64,000 nt of DNA from Aeromicrobium fastidiosum (GCF_017876595.1 NZ_JAGIOG010000001.1:1860001-1924000); one strand, 5' to 3'; shown: positions 18,673 through 27,817, counted from the first letter of the stretch. The notes: generated from the sequence alone by a model not told the origin. A program made the numbers and translations.

Positions 18673-20958
18673 TCATCGTCCGGCGTCGGCGGTCGCTGCC
18701 TCTCGTCCGGTCGCCGACGTCGGGACATGGATGTCGAGGCGCGTCCGGTCGTCCATCGACTGCATCACGAGACCGTCGCCGAGCGCGCCGCGGATGGCCT
18801 GGGCCCGTGCGTCGCTGATCGCGGGCCGGATCGTGACGGCCAGGCGGGCACCGGAGCCCGAGACGGTGACGACGACCCAGCGGTCGCCGGCGTCGAGCAC
18901 CGTCGCGAGCACGTCCCGCACCGGCCCGGGATCGCTGGGAGGGTCGTCGTCGACGCGGAACGTGACGCTCCCGCCCGCGGCACGGATCGCGGACAGCAGC
19001 TCGCGCAGCCCCGCGTCGACCACGGTGGGAACGATCAGGTCGTCGCGCACCTGTGCCGCGATCACGCGGGCGCGGTGCCGGACGTCGGCCTGCGCCGGTG
19101 AGGCAGCGCCTTCGGCAACGGTCGACAGGAAGGGGACGACGGTCTCCTCCAGGTGCGCGAGATCGCGGCTGAGCAGCTCGGCGCGCGCGGTGATCCGCAC
19201 CTCCTCGACCGCGTGGGAGGAGATGATCCGCTCGGCGACCGCGACCTGCGCGGAGATGCGACGCAGGGCGATCGCCGCTGCCAGGAACGGTCCGGTCGCG
19301 ACCACGGTGCCGGTGATGGGGGACAGTGCCTCGGCCGGCGAGAGGGCGGGGTCGACGAAGGCCGCGACGAAGACCGTCGCGCACACCATGACGGCAGGCA
19401 CCATGACCCACCGCGCAGGGGACAGCAGGGCGACGACGACCAGGGGCGCGACCGTCATGCCCTGCACCCAGGAGTCGAACCCCAGCAGTGCCCCCGGGCC
19501 GGCGTTCCACAGCCCCAGCGCGACCAGGGCGACCAGGGCGACCGTCAGGACGCTCACACCGCGTGCCGACAGTGGCCCGGCCACGCCGCGACGGGTCAGG
19601 CACCAGGTCAGCCACAGCAGGCAGATCGCGACCGCGACGCCCCCCGCGAGGCTGCGGCCCGAGTCGACGTGCCTCACCGCGGCCCACGCCTGGCTCGCGG
19701 CGTACGTGTAGACGATCGGGGCCAGCCCGCGCCGCATGTCGGGGACGGCGGCCATGATCGAGCTCCAGGCGCTCGACCAGGGATCGACGCGGCTCGGGGA
19801 TCGCGGAGCCGGGGGTGACCACCGCAGTCGCACGGTCGTGCCCCGGCCCGGGGACGTCGTGATCGTCGCGGATCCGCCGACCTGGGCCATGCGTCCGATG
19901 ATCGACACGTCGATGCCGAACCCGTGCGCGTGGGGCGCCGGTGCCCCGTCGCCGTCATCGGAGATCTCGATGTCGAGGCCGCCGTCGTCGGTGGAGCGTG
20001 CCGCGACGTGTGCCCGGTCGGTGCCGGCGTGCCGGCGGACGTTGCGCAGCGACTCCATCGTCGCGCCCGCCACGGCGGTCTGCACCGGCACGGGATAGTC
20101 GTCGAGGTGGAAGGCCTCGCCGACGTCGAAGGCCACATCGACCGGCAGGTAGGCCACGAAGTGCGCAGGTCCGGTCGGCGCGGCCCATGTCCGCAGTCGG
20201 GCGAACCGGTCGACGGCGGCCCGGGCCGCGTCGCGGGCCACGGTGTCGTCGCCGGACGTCGGGGACAGGTCGATCAGCACGAGAGCTGCGATGACGTCGT
20301 CGTGCAGGACACGGCGGACCTCGTCGATGCTGTGGCGCCGCGCGTCCTCGCGGGCTCGCGACCGTCCGGCCTCCAGGTCGAGTGCCCGCAGGCGGTCGGC
20401 GTTGGCTGCTGCTGCTCGCAGCACCCTCATGAGGATGTGGATCGAGATGCCCGTCGCGCCCAGCACCGCCATCTCGTCGATGCTGACCAGCAGCAGGCCG
20501 GGACCCGTCCAGGCGTCGCGGACCACGACGTAGAGCACCGCCGTGACGGGTGCGGCCACGGCCGCGACGCGAGTGGGCGCGAACACGGCCACGCCGACCA
20601 GTGCCACGAGCGCGAAGGACAGGGCAGGACCCGCATCGGCGCCGGCGCCGTCGGCCCCCATGAGGCGGTTGCTGCCCAGTGCCAGCACGACGGCGAGGTC
20701 GACCAGGACGATGTCGACCAGGCCGGTCCACTGCATGAACAGCCGCACGACGGCGAGGAGCGTGACCGCGAGGGCGCTGATGAGCCACCACGCCGTGTCG
20801 GGCGCACGGACGATGCCGGCCAACGCTCCGATCGTGGGGCCGTTGGCCAGCACGACGATGACCCAACCGGTGTAGATCAACCGAGCCCAGCGCTCGACGC
20901 CCGTTCCCCACAGGCCGGTCGCCACGTCGGGACGGGGACGAGAGGCGCTGTGCGGCAT
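18673..20958 (-). CDS. tandem-module sensor histidine kinase, second half degenerate
   Basis: 761 residues arranged as two copies of membrane region plus kinase-like region. Module 1 (to about residue 390) has five or six hydrophobic helices, a HisKA_3-type box with the histidine in VRRVLHDDV, and a full ATPase domain (MESLRNVRRHAG and ISDDGDG). Module 2 has another set of about five helices (INVA-like residues aside, LTVALVALVALGLWNAG), a DLAHLEETVVPFL segment and an ATPase-like end lacking recognisable N and G boxes. It likely signals to the convergent response regulator. The signal is unknown. Confidence 0.82.
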   Translation of the reverse strand: MPHSASRPRPDVATGLWGTGVERWARLIYTGWVIVVLANGPTIGALAGIVRAPDTAWWLISALAVTLLAVVRLFMQWTGLVDIVLVDLAVVLALGSNRLMGADGAGADAGPALSFALVALVGVAVFAPTRVAAVAAPVTAVLYVVVRDAWTGPGLLLVSIDEMAVLGATGISIHILMRVLRAAAANADRLRALDLEAGRSRAREDARRHSIDEVRRVLHDDVIAALVLIDLSPTSGDDTVARDAARAAVDRFARLRTWAAPTGPAHFVAYLPVDVAFDVGEAFHLDDYPVPVQTAVAGATMESLRNVRRHAGTDRAHVAARSTDDGGLDIEISDDGDGAPAPHAHGFGIDVSIIGRMAQVGGSATITTSPGRGTTVRLRWSPPAPRSPSRVDPWSSAWSSIMAAVPDMRRGLAPIVYTYAASQAWAAVRHVDSGRSLAGGVAVAICLLWLTWCLTRRGVAGPLSARGVSVLTVALVALVALGLWNAGPGALLGFDSWVQGMTVAPLVVVALLSPARWVMVPAVMVCATVFVAAFVDPALSPAEALSPITGTVVATGPFLAAAIALRRISAQVAVAERIISSHAVEEVRITARAELLSRDLAHLEETVVPFLSTVAEGAASPAQADVRHRARVIAAQVRDDLIVPTVVDAGLRELLSAIRAAGGSVTFRVDDDPPSDPGPVRDVLATVLDAGDRWVVVTVSGSGARLAVTIRPAISDARAQAIRGALGDGLVMQSMDDRTRLDIHVPTSATGREAATADAGR

Positions 20959-21087
20959 GGTGGACCGGGCCTCCGGGTGGGATGGGGTCGAATCAGACCC
21001 GACCCTAGCGATGACGGGACGGCTGCCGTCCGCGCCGCGCGCGGTGTCGGTCGATCGGGGGACAAGCGCCCACCCGGATGGGCCGAT

Positions 21088-21117
21088 TTGAATCGGCGCC
21101 CCCGGCAGGCGTAGAAT
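21088..21117 (+). promoter_or_regulatory. promoter of infA and the following ribosomal genes
   Basis: TTGAAT (21088-21093), an 18-base spacer and TAGAAT (21112-21117) make the best consensus-like promoter seen in the window. Transcription would begin near 21124, about 117 bases before infA. It explains how the infA group is expressed although separated from map. Confidence 0.68.
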
Positions 21118-21240
21118 CGGGAGTCGGCCTTTTCAGGTTCGTTTTCCCATGTCACGACACCCGCCTCGGCGGTGCGTCGGGGTGCGTTCCGGCCGAAGCA
21201 GCATCCTGACACCCCCGGCAATGCAACCAAAGAAGAGGTC

Positions 21241-21462
21241 ATGGCGAAAAAAGAAGGCGTCATCGAGATGGAAGGTGCCGTGGTCGAGGCTCTTCCGAAC
21301 GCGATGTTCCGTGTGGAGCTGGCCAACGGCCACAAGGTCCTCGCGCACATCAGCGGCAAGATGCGTCAGCACTACATCCGCATCCTCCCCGAGGACCGGG
21401 TCGTGGTCGAGCTCTCGCCGTACGACCTCTCCCGCGGTCGCATCGTCTACCGCTACAAGTAA
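21241..21462 (+). CDS. infA: translation initiation factor IF-1
   Basis: 73 residues, the complete small OB-fold protein ([20 protein letters not shown], ending RGRIVYRYK). IF-1 occupies the A site during initiation. The ATG is preceded by GAAGAGGTC. It heads the rpmJ-rpsM-rpsK-rpsD group in the usual order, but has its own promoter rather than following map. Confidence 0.97.
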   Translation: MAKKEGVIEMEGAVVEALPNAMFRVELANGHKVLAHISGKMRQHYIRILPEDRVVVELSPYDLSRGRIVYRYK

Positions 21463-21513
21463 GTCCGCAACAACCCAACATCCACGCATCGATCCCCAAG
21501 AGAGAGAATCTCG

Positions 21514-21627
21514 ATGAAGGTCAACCCGAGCGTGAAGAAGATGTGTGACAAGTGCAAGGTGATCCGTCGCCACGGCAACGTCATGGTGATCTGCGAGAAC
21601 CCGCGCCACAAGCAGCGCCAGGGCTGA
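21514..21627 (+). CDS. rpmJ: 50S ribosomal protein L36, zinc-binding type
   Basis: 37 residues: [20 protein letters not shown] followed by [17 protein letters not shown]. The zinc ribbon is complete (Cys11, Cys14, Cys27, His32), so this is the zinc form, like the S14 in the same window. An AGAGAGA purine run precedes the ATG. A 183-base gap follows. Confidence 0.96.
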   Translation: MKVNPSVKKMCDKCKVIRRHGNVMVICENPRHKQRQG

Positions 21628-21810
21628 ACAGACACATCGGCTTCACAGCAACAGCAGCACGCAACATCTGATCGCTCCCGCCACAGCACCATCGTGGCGG
21701 GTCACCCCCGGAAGCGTAGGCCGGGGCCCGGCTCCAGGACGTCGATGTTCTGGGAGGCAGCCAGGACGCATCAGGTGACCACACCTCGCACAATGGAAGG
21801 AACTGCCTAG
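21628..21810 (+). promoter_or_regulatory. structured gap between rpmJ and rpsM
   Basis: 183 bases with no gene. One hairpin pairs CCCGCCAC (21677-21684) with GTGGCGGG (21694-21701); a second pairs CCCCGG (21706-21711) with CCGGGG (21721-21726). No terminator tail or clear promoter follows. It could be an attenuator or a feedback site for S4 or S13 on this alpha-operon-like group; the position is suggestive, the function unproven. Confidence 0.4.
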
Positions 21811-22179
21811 ATGGCACGCCTCGTAGGAGTCGACCTCCCGCGCGAAAAGCGCATCGAGATCGCACTCACGTACGTCTTCGGAATCGGCCGCACCCGCGCC
21901 ACCGAGACCCTCGCAGCAACCGGCATCAGCCCGGACAAGCGAGTCCACGAGCTCGACGACAACGACCTCGTAGCGCTCCGCGATCACATCGAAGCGAACT
22001 ACCAGACCGAGGGCGACCTGCGTCGCACGGTCACGGCAGACATTCGCCGCAAGATGGAGATCGGCAGCTACCAGGGCCGTCGCCACCGTGCGCACCTGCC
22101 CGTCCGTGGCCAGCGCACCAAGACCAACGCGCGCACCCGCAAGGGCCCCAAGCGCACCGTCGCCGGAAAGAAGAAGTGA
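21811..22179 (+). CDS. rpsM: 30S ribosomal protein S13
   Basis: 122 residues starting [20 protein letters not shown], with [10 protein letters not shown] and the basic tail ending VAGKKK that contacts the P-site tRNA. The ATG follows GGAAGGAA. S13 forms bridges to the 50S subunit with S19. rpsK starts six bases after the stop. Confidence 0.97.
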   Translation: MARLVGVDLPREKRIEIALTYVFGIGRTRATETLAATGISPDKRVHELDDNDLVALRDHIEANYQTEGDLRRTVTADIRRKMEIGSYQGRRHRAHLPVRGQRTKTNARTRKGPKRTVAGKKK

Positions 22180-22185
22180 TAGCGC

Positions 22186-22581
22186 ATGCCTCCTAAGTCA
22201 GCTGGCAAGAAGGTCCGCCGCAAGGAAAAGAAGAACGTCGCTGCGGGCGAAGCCCACATCAAGAGCACGTTCAACAACACCCACGTCACGATCACCGACC
22301 CCACGGGCGCTGTGATCTCCTGGGCCTCCGGCGGAACCGTCGGTTTCAAGGGCTCCCGCAAGTCGACCCCGTTCGCAGCCGGCATGGCTGCCGAGTCGGC
22401 CGGTCGTCAGGCGATGGAGCACGGGATGAAGAAGGTCGACGTCTTCGTGAAGGGCCCCGGATCGGGCCGCGAGACGGCGATCCGGTCGCTGAGCGGAGTC
22501 GGCCTCGAGGTCGGCACCATCTCCGACGTGACCCCCAGCCCCCACAACGGCTGCCGTCCCCCCAAGCACCGTCGTCTCTGA
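22186..22581 (+). CDS. rpsK: 30S ribosomal protein S11
   Basis: 131 residues with the core [20 protein letters not shown] and the conserved end [16 protein letters not shown]11 lines the mRNA exit path with S7 and S18. The N-terminal tail is basic ([12 protein letters not shown]). A 41-base gap leads to rpsD. Confidence 0.97.
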   Translation: MPPKSAGKKVRRKEKKNVAAGEAHIKSTFNNTHVTITDPTGAVISWASGGTVGFKGSRKSTPFAAGMAAESAGRQAMEHGMKKVDVFVKGPGSGRETAIRSLSGVGLEVGTISDVTPSPHNGCRPPKHRRL

Positions 22582-22622
22582 CGACTGCTTGCCTGAATCC
22601 ACAGTTCTAGGAGTTATCAACC

Positions 22623-23231
22623 ATGGCCCGTTACACCGGACCTCTCACCAAGAAGTCGCGCCGTCTCGGCATCGACCTCGTCGGTGGTGACGCTGCATTC
22701 GAAAAGCGTCCTTACCCTCCCGGCCAGCACGGCCGCGCGCGCGTCAAGGAGTCGGAGTACCGCAACCAGCTGCTCGAGAAGCAGAAGGCGCGCTACACCT
22801 ACGGAGTGCTCGAGAAGCAGTTCCGCAAGTACTACGAGCTCGCCTCGCGTCGTCCCGGCAAGACCGGCGACAACCTGCTCCAGATCCTGGAGTCGCGTCT
22901 CGACAACGTCGTCTACCGTGCCGGGTTCGCCCGCACGCGTCGTCACGCCCGTCAGCTCGTGAACCACGGTCACTTCATCGTCAACGGCGTCAAGACCGAC
23001 ATCCCGTCGTTCCAGGTGAGCAAGCACGACATCATCGACGTCAAGCCCAAGTCGCTGGAAACCACGCCGTTCATCGTCGCGCGTGAGACGCACGACAAGG
23101 ACACGGTTCCCGGCTGGATGGATGTCGCGCCCGATCGCGGTCGCATCCTCGTCCACGCCCAGCCGATCCGCGAGCAGATCACGGTTCCGATCCAGGAACA
23201 GCTGATCGTGGAGTTCTACTCCAAGATCTGA
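22623..23231 (+). CDS. rpsD: 30S ribosomal protein S4
   Basis: 202 residues. The zinc-free form: the N-terminal region has no cysteine cluster ([20 protein letters not shown]). The S4 RNA-binding domain is intact ([20 protein letters not shown]). S4 nucleates 30S assembly and is the feedback regulator of the alpha operon in enterobacteria. A strong hairpin follows before rpoA. Confidence 0.97.
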   Translation: MARYTGPLTKKSRRLGIDLVGGDAAFEKRPYPPGQHGRARVKESEYRNQLLEKQKARYTYGVLEKQFRKYYELASRRPGKTGDNLLQILESRLDNVVYRAGFARTRRHARQLVNHGHFIVNGVKTDIPSFQVSKHDIIDVKPKSLETTPFIVARETHDKDTVPGWMDVAPDRGRILVHAQPIREQITVPIQEQLIVEFYSKI

Positions 23232-23239
23232 TCCCCCCT

Positions 23240-23269
23240 GCGCCGGCCACCTCCACAGGTGGCCGGCGC
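23240..23269 (+). terminator. hairpin between rpsD and rpoA
   Basis: A perfect 13-bp stem (23240-23252 with 23257-23269) closes a CCAC loop, eight bases after the rpsD stop. No U-tract follows. It would separate or attenuate expression of rpoA-rplQ relative to the upstream ribosomal protein genes. Confidence 0.65.
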
Positions 23270-23316
23270 GCGACCCGGGCCTTCAAATAGAGGTCGGTCC
23301 GGAAAGGAAAGAACAC

Positions 23317-24327
23317 ATGCTGATCGCCCAGCGCCCCGCCCTGTCCGAAGAGGTCGTCGACGAGTTCCGTTCGCGGTTCGTCATCGAGCCCCTCGAGCCC
23401 GGCTTCGGCTACACCCTCGGCAACTCGCTGCGTCGCACGCTGCTGTCGTCGATCCCGGGTGCGGCCGTCACCTCGATCAAGATCGACGGTGTCCTGCACG
23501 AGTTCTCGACCGTCCCCGGCGTGACCGAGGACGTCACCGAGATCATCCTGAACCTGAAGGGTCTGGTCGTCTCCTCCGAGAACGACGAGCCCGTCGTCAT
23601 GTACCTCCGCAAGGAGGGCGCCGGTGACGTGACCGCCGCCGACATCCAGCCCCCGGCCGGTGTCGAGGTCCACAACCCCGACCTGCACATCGCGACGCTC
23701 AACGCCAAGGGCAAGATCGAGATCGAGCTCGTCGTCGAGCGTGGCCGCGGCTACGTCTCGGCCGTGCAGAACAAGTCCGGTGACGAAGAGATCGGCCGCA
23801 TGCCGGTCGACTCGATCTACTCGCCGGTCCTCAAGGTGACGTACAAGGTCGAGGCCACCCGCGTCGAGCAGCGCACCGACTTCGACAAGCTCGTCATCGA
23901 TGTCGAGACCAAGAAGTCGATCCTTCCCCGCGACGCCATCGCGTCGGCCGGTTCGACGCTCGTCGAGCTGTTCGGTCTGGCCCGTGAGCTCAACGTCGAG
24001 GCCGAGGGCATCGACATCGGCCCCAGCCCGGTCGACGAGCAGCTCGCTGCCGACCTGGCCCTGCCGATCGAGGACCTCAACTTCACGGTGCGCTCCTACA
24101 ACTGCCTCAAGCGCGAGGGCGTCCACACCGTGGGCGAGCTCATCACGCGCTCGGAGCAGGACCTGCTCGACATCCGCAACTTCGGTTCGAAGTCGATCGA
24201 CGAGGTCAAGGCCAAGCTCAACGAGATGGGTCTCGCGCTCAAGGACAGCCCGGCCGGGTTCGACCCGACCGCAGCCATCGACGCGTACGACGACGACGCC
24301 AGCTTCGCCGAGGACGAGCAGTACTGA
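23317..24327 (+). CDS. rpoA: DNA-directed RNA polymerase subunit alpha
   Basis: 336 residues. The N-terminal dimerisation domain begins [17 protein letters not shown] and includes [20 protein letters not shown]. The C-terminal domain, which binds activators and UP-element DNA, includes [20 protein letters not shown]. The end is an acidic tail ([12 protein letters not shown]). The ATG follows GAAAGGAAAG. A 23-bp palindrome covers its stop codon. Confidence 0.97.
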   Translation: MLIAQRPALSEEVVDEFRSRFVIEPLEPGFGYTLGNSLRRTLLSSIPGAAVTSIKIDGVLHEFSTVPGVTEDVTEIILNLKGLVVSSENDEPVVMYLRKEGAGDVTAADIQPPAGVEVHNPDLHIATLNAKGKIEIELVVERGRGYVSAVQNKSGDEEIGRMPVDSIYSPVLKVTYKVEATRVEQRTDFDKLVIDVETKKSILPRDAIASAGSTLVELFGLARELNVEAEGIDIGPSPVDEQLAADLALPIEDLNFTVRSYNCLKREGVHTVGELITRSEQDLLDIRNFGSKSIDEVKAKLNEMGLALKDSPAGFDPTAAIDAYDDDASFAEDEQY

Positions 24328-24337
24328 GTACTGCTCG
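24315..24337. repeat. 23-bp perfect palindrome over the rpoA stop codon
   Basis: CGAGCAGTACT (24315-24325) and AGTACTGCTCG (24327-24337) are exact reverse complements around one central G. The left arm includes the last codons of rpoA and the first base of its stop. It could be a protein-binding dyad or form an RNA hairpin of about 9 bp with a 5-base loop. Confidence 0.75.
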
Positions 24338-24375
24338 ATCACGGCTCACCGCCCGATTGATTCTGGAGACACAAC

Positions 24376-24933
24376 ATGCCCACCCCCACCAAGGGACCCC
24401 GCCTCGGCGGTAGCCCGGCGCACCAGCGCCTGATCCTGGCCAACCTCGCGCAGAACCTGTTCGAGCACGGCAAGATCACGACCACCGAGGCCAAGGCGCG
24501 CCGTCTGCGTCCCTACGCCGAGTCGCTGATCACCAAGGCCAAGACCGACACTGTGGCCAACCGCCGCCAGGTCGTCAAGGTCATCCGCGACAAGAGCATC
24601 CTGCACACGCTGTTCACCGAGATCGGTCCCGCCATGGCGACCCGTCCCGGCGGCTACACGCGCATCACGAAGGTCGCGCCGCGCAAGGGCGACAACGCCC
24701 CCATGGCCGTCATCGAGATCGTCGAGGCCAAGTCGTTCGGTGCCCAGAACCAGACGCCGAAGAAGTCCGCCCCCGCGGCGGCTGCTCCGGCCGTGGTCGA
24801 GGACAAGCCTGCCGATGACGTCGCTCCCGGCGACGACCTCGGTACCGACGTCGACGTGGTCGAGGCGTCCGAGGACGCTCCTGCTGCCGCCGAGGCCGTC
24901 GAGAGCTCGACCGAGGGCGACGACGCCAAGTAG
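24376..24933 (+). CDS. rplQ: 50S ribosomal protein L17 with acidic C-terminal extension
   Basis: 185 residues: a normal L17 to about residue 120 ([20 protein letters not shown], ending APMAVIEIV), then some 65 residues rich in Ala, Pro, Asp and Glu. Such tails are frequent in actinobacterial L17. L17 lies near the tunnel exit. It is the last gene of the rpoA transcript, followed by a hairpin. Confidence 0.96.
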   Translation: MPTPTKGPRLGGSPAHQRLILANLAQNLFEHGKITTTEAKARRLRPYAESLITKAKTDTVANRRQVVKVIRDKSILHTLFTEIGPAMATRPGGYTRITKVAPRKGDNAPMAVIEIVEAKSFGAQNQTPKKSAPAAAAPAVVEDKPADDVAPGDDLGTDVDVVEASEDAPAAAEAVESSTEGDDAK

Positions 24934-24950
24934 CACCTGTCGCATCGCGC

Positions 24951-24978
24951 ACGCCCGTCACCATCAGGTGGCGGGCGT
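24951..24978. terminator. hairpin terminator after rplQ
   Basis: A 12-bp stem (24951-24962 with 24967-24978, one T-G pair) closes an ATCA loop. It lies between rplQ and the convergent methyltransferase gene, so it may work in both directions. Confidence 0.75.
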
Positions 24979-24995
24979 TCGTGCGTCCCGGGCTC

Positions 24996-25583
24996 TCAGG
25001 ACGTGCGTCGCACCTCGAGCAGGCGGAAGCCCTTCTCGCTGCCGACCCGGGCGGTCGGCCAGCCCTGCTCGACCAGCCAGCGCTGCAGCGAGTCGGCACC
25101 GAGGTTCTTTCCGACGACGAGTCGCGCGGAGCCGTCCGGCGCGAGGCGTGGCAGCCAGCGCAGCAGCAGGTCGTGGAGCGCCTGCTTGCCGATGCGGATC
25201 GGCGGGTTCGACCAGATGTGGTCGAACACGACTCCGCCCGGCACGTCGTCCGGCAGGGCGGTTCGCACCGTGACGCCGTGCCGCTCGGCATTGACCGCGG
25301 TGAGGTCGAGGGCGCGCTGGTTGACGTCGACGGCCCACACCGTGGCACCGGCCGCGGCGACGGTGCACGCGATGGGACCCCACCCGCAGCCGAGGTCGAG
25401 GACCACCCCGGACGTCGGGGGTGGGGCAGAGGCCAGCAGCACCGCGGTGGCCTTGTCGAGACCGTCGTGCGAGAACACGCCGCCAGAGGTCGTGAAGACC
25501 GACTCGCGTCCACCGATCACGACGGTCACGTCGCGCCGGCGGTCGTCGCCAGAGGGCACGTCGTCGAAGTAGTGGCCGCTCAC
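24996..25583 (-). CDS. class I SAM-dependent methyltransferase, RsmC/RlmG-like
   Basis: 195 residues. Motif I is LDLGCGWGPIA and the substrate motif NPPIRIGK matches the NPPF/Y type of N-methyltransferases acting on guanine, as in RsmC and RlmG, which modify rRNA. The length fits the single-domain actinobacterial relatives. The start is GTG, with AAGACT six bases upstream, so the message may be leaderless. Converges on rplQ. Substrate unproven; rRNA is the best guess. Confidence 0.78.
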   Translation of the reverse strand: MSGHYFDDVPSGDDRRRDVTVVIGGRESVFTTSGGVFSHDGLDKATAVLLASAPPPTSGVVLDLGCGWGPIACTVAAAGATVWAVDVNQRALDLTAVNAERHGVTVRTALPDDVPGGVVFDHIWSNPPIRIGKQALHDLLLRWLPRLAPDGSARLVVGKNLGADSLQRWLVEQGWPTARVGSEKGFRLLEVRRTS

Positions 25584-25702
25584 GACGCCAGTCTTCCAGT
25601 GGGTGTTCGCAGAAACTTCGGCGGATAGTCAACGCTGGAGGCTCCGCAGGGGTACACCCTGTGTGGTCGGCATCACGGCCGTCCCTGACAACGGAGGAAT
25701 CC

Positions 25703-26548
25703 ATGCGCCAGCGCACCCGTCATCTCATCGCCCTCGGAGCCGTCACGGCACTCACGGCAGGCACCGGCCTCGCCGCGATCGGCGCGGCCCAGGCTGCGAC
25801 CGTCCCCAAGACGGCGCTCGGTCTGTCGTCCAACGGCAAGAACCTCTCGATCTTCGACCTGTCCACCGCCAAGCGCACCAAGGCGCTCGGCCAGGCCAAG
25901 GGCCTGACCGGCGACGTGCGGCTCATCGGCATCGACGAGCGTCCGGCCGACCACAAGGCGTACGGCGTCGGCGACAAGGGTGGCGTCTACGTCATCAACC
26001 GCGGCAACGGCGACGTCCGCAAGGTCTCGCAGCTGAGCGTGGCGCTCGACGGCACCCACTTCGGCGTCGACTTCAACCCCGCGGCCGACCGCCTGCGCAT
26101 CATCAGCGATTCGGGCCAGAGCCTGCGCCACGACGTGACGCAGCCCGCTGCGACCACGGCCGTCGACGGCAAGCTCAACTACGACGGCGCTACGGCCACG
26201 GGCATCACGGCTGCCGGCTACACCAACAGCGACAACGACCCCCGCTCGGGCACGACGCTGTTCAACCTCGACATGACGCGCGACCAGGTCGTGCAGCAGG
26301 TCCCCGCGAACTCGGGCAACCTGCTCGTGTCGGGACCGTTCGGTCCCCGCCAGGGACCCGTGGCCGGCTTCGACATCGTCGGATCCAACCAGGGCACGCG
26401 CACGGTCGACAACACCGGCTACGCGTCGATCCGTCCCACCAGCGGTGGCCTGGCGACGCTGTACAGCGTGAATCTGCTGAGCGGGAAGTTCACCAAGGTG
26501 GCAAAGTTCGACAAGGACATCGCCGACCTCGCCATCCCGCAGCCCTGA
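25703..26548 (+). CDS. secreted DUF4394 protein
   Basis: 281 residues from the ATG at 25703, which follows GGAGG. A signal peptide (LIALGAVTALTAGTGLAAIG, cut near AQAA) precedes a beta-propeller-like domain with the DUF4394 pattern: GIDERPADHKAYGVG, FGVDFNPAADRLRIISDSGQ and PVAGFDIVGSNQGT. No enzymatic residues are known for the family. It lies upstream of an ECF sigma gene in the same direction, with a terminator between. Confidence 0.8.
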   Translation: MRQRTRHLIALGAVTALTAGTGLAAIGAAQAATVPKTALGLSSNGKNLSIFDLSTAKRTKALGQAKGLTGDVRLIGIDERPADHKAYGVGDKGGVYVINRGNGDVRKVSQLSVALDGTHFGVDFNPAADRLRIISDSGQSLRHDVTQPAATTAVDGKLNYDGATATGITAAGYTNSDNDPRSGTTLFNLDMTRDQVVQQVPANSGNLLVSGPFGPRQGPVAGFDIVGSNQGTRTVDNTGYASIRPTSGGLATLYSVNLLSGKFTKVAKFDKDIADLAIPQP

Positions 26549-26554
26549 GTCGCA

Positions 26555-26584
26555 GGGGGCTGCGCCCAGCCGGGTGCGGCCCCC
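26555..26584 (+). terminator. hairpin terminator after the DUF4394 gene
   Basis: A 13-bp stem with two G-U pairs (26555-26567 with 26572-26584) closes an AGCC loop, seven bases after the stop. The 11-base word TGAGTCGCAGG occurs on both sides (26546 and 26590). Confidence 0.65.
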
Positions 26585-26611
26585 GCACGATGAGTCGCAG
26601 GAGCAGCGTTG

Positions 26612-27166
26612 GTGGCACCGTGGAGGACCTCCCGGGCCGGTGACGATGTCGGCCGTCCCTCGACGCCTGACGCACTGGCCCGGGAGGGCTACGACCGCCA
26701 CGGTGCCGAGCTCTACCGCTTCGCCCTCGCGCGGCTGTCAGACGATGCCGCGGCCCAGGACGTCGTGCAGGAGACGATCGTCCGGGCGTGGCGTGCCGGC
26801 GACAGGTTCGACCCGTCGGTGGCATCCTTGCGCACGTGGCTGTTCGCGATCGCCCGCAATGTCGTCACCGACCACCTGATCGCACGAGGACGCGCGACGT
26901 CGCTGTCCGCCGCCGCCGAGGCACACGGAGAGGACCACATGAGTGACCAGAGTGCCGCGGTGGCCGATGCCGACCTGATCACCCGCGCCCTCGAGCTCAT
27001 CAGCGACGACCACCGCGCCGCGATCGTCGAGACCTACCTGCGCGACCGGTCGTACGAGGACGTCGCGGGCGAGCTGGGCGTGCCTGTCAGCACCCTGCGG
27101 AGCCGGGTGTTCCACGGGCTGCGGCAGCTGCGCACCGCGATGGCGACGATGGTGGTCGAGCCGTGA
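26612..27166 (+). CDS. ECF sigma factor, SigK-like
   Basis: 184 residues from a GTG preceded by AGGAG eight bases upstream; a TTG one codon earlier is possible. Region 2 includes YRFALARLSDDAAAQDVVQE and RTWLFAIARNVVTDHL; region 4 includes YEDVAGELGVPVSTLRSRVF. The stop overlaps the downstream anti-sigma gene by four bases, the arrangement of mycobacterial sigK-rskA. Target promoters are unknown; ECF sigma factors usually control their own operon. Confidence 0.88.
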   Translation: MAPWRTSRAGDDVGRPSTPDALAREGYDRHGAELYRFALARLSDDAAAQDVVQETIVRAWRAGDRFDPSVASLRTWLFAIARNVVTDHLIARGRATSLSAAAEAHGEDHMSDQSAAVADADLITRALELISDDHRAAIVETYLRDRSYEDVAGELGVPVSTLRSRVFHGLRQLRTAMATMVVEP

Positions 27167-27813
27167 GCCACGAAGAGCTGCGCGAGGCGCTGGGGGCCTA
27201 CGCCCTCGGTCAGCTCGACGCTGCCGAGCACGAACAGGTGCGCGAGCACCTGGCCGGGTGCGACGCCTGTGCGGCCGACCTCGCCGAGATCCAGCCTGTC
27301 GTGGCTGCGCTGCGCGGGATCGATCCCGATGCCGTGCTGCCCGCCGGCATGATGCCGCCGCCCGGACTCGACGACCGGATTCGCCGCGCTCTGCCCCCGG
27401 AGTCGATCCGTGACCGCCGATGGCCGGTGGTCGTGGGTGCCGCACTTGCCGCAGCAGCGGCCGCCGCGGTGGTCACGGCGGTGGTCGTGCGGGACACCAC
27501 GCCCACACCGACCGTCATCGCGGTGCCGCAGGTGCAGGTCGCGCAGGGCGTGACGGCCACCGCGGGACTGGTCGACCACACGTGGGGCGTCGAGATCAAG
27601 CTGCAGGCGACGGGGCTCCGGGCGGGTGAGCGGTTCACGATGTGGGTCGTGGCCGACGACGGCAGCCGGCACGAGGCCGGGGAGATCCTCGGCGTCGCCG
27701 ACACCCGCGTCATCTGCGACATGAGCTCCTCGGTGCTGCTCGACGAGGCCGCGAGCTTCCGCGTCGTCGATGCGGCGGGTGACGAGGTCATCGCCGCCGA
27801 GATGCCGTCGTGA
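27163..27813 (+). CDS. membrane anti-sigma factor, RskA-like
   Basis: 216 residues. An N-terminal zinc-binding anti-sigma domain carries H-x3-C-x2-C in REHLAGCDACAADL, binding the sigma factor in the cytoplasm. One membrane helix follows (VVVGAALAAAAAAAVVTAVV, about residues 88-107), then an extracellular RskA-type domain. Start GTG overlaps the sigma gene stop. Regulated proteolysis of such proteins normally releases the sigma factor. Confidence 0.87.
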   Translation: MSHEELREALGAYALGQLDAAEHEQVREHLAGCDACAADLAEIQPVVAALRGIDPDAVLPAGMMPPPGLDDRIRRALPPESIRDRRWPVVVGAALAAAAAAAVVTAVVVRDTTPTPTVIAVPQVQVAQGVTATAGLVDHTWGVEIKLQATGLRAGERFTMWVVADDGSRHEAGEILGVADTRVICDMSSSVLLDEAASFRVVDAAGDEVIAAEMPS

Positions 27814-27817
27814 CGGG

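Noticed and set aside
26546..26600. Direct repeat TGAGTCGCAGG considered as an insertion-site duplication
   Set aside because: Only 11 bases, the enclosed 33 bases are just a terminator hairpin, and there is no transposase or other mobile-element sign.
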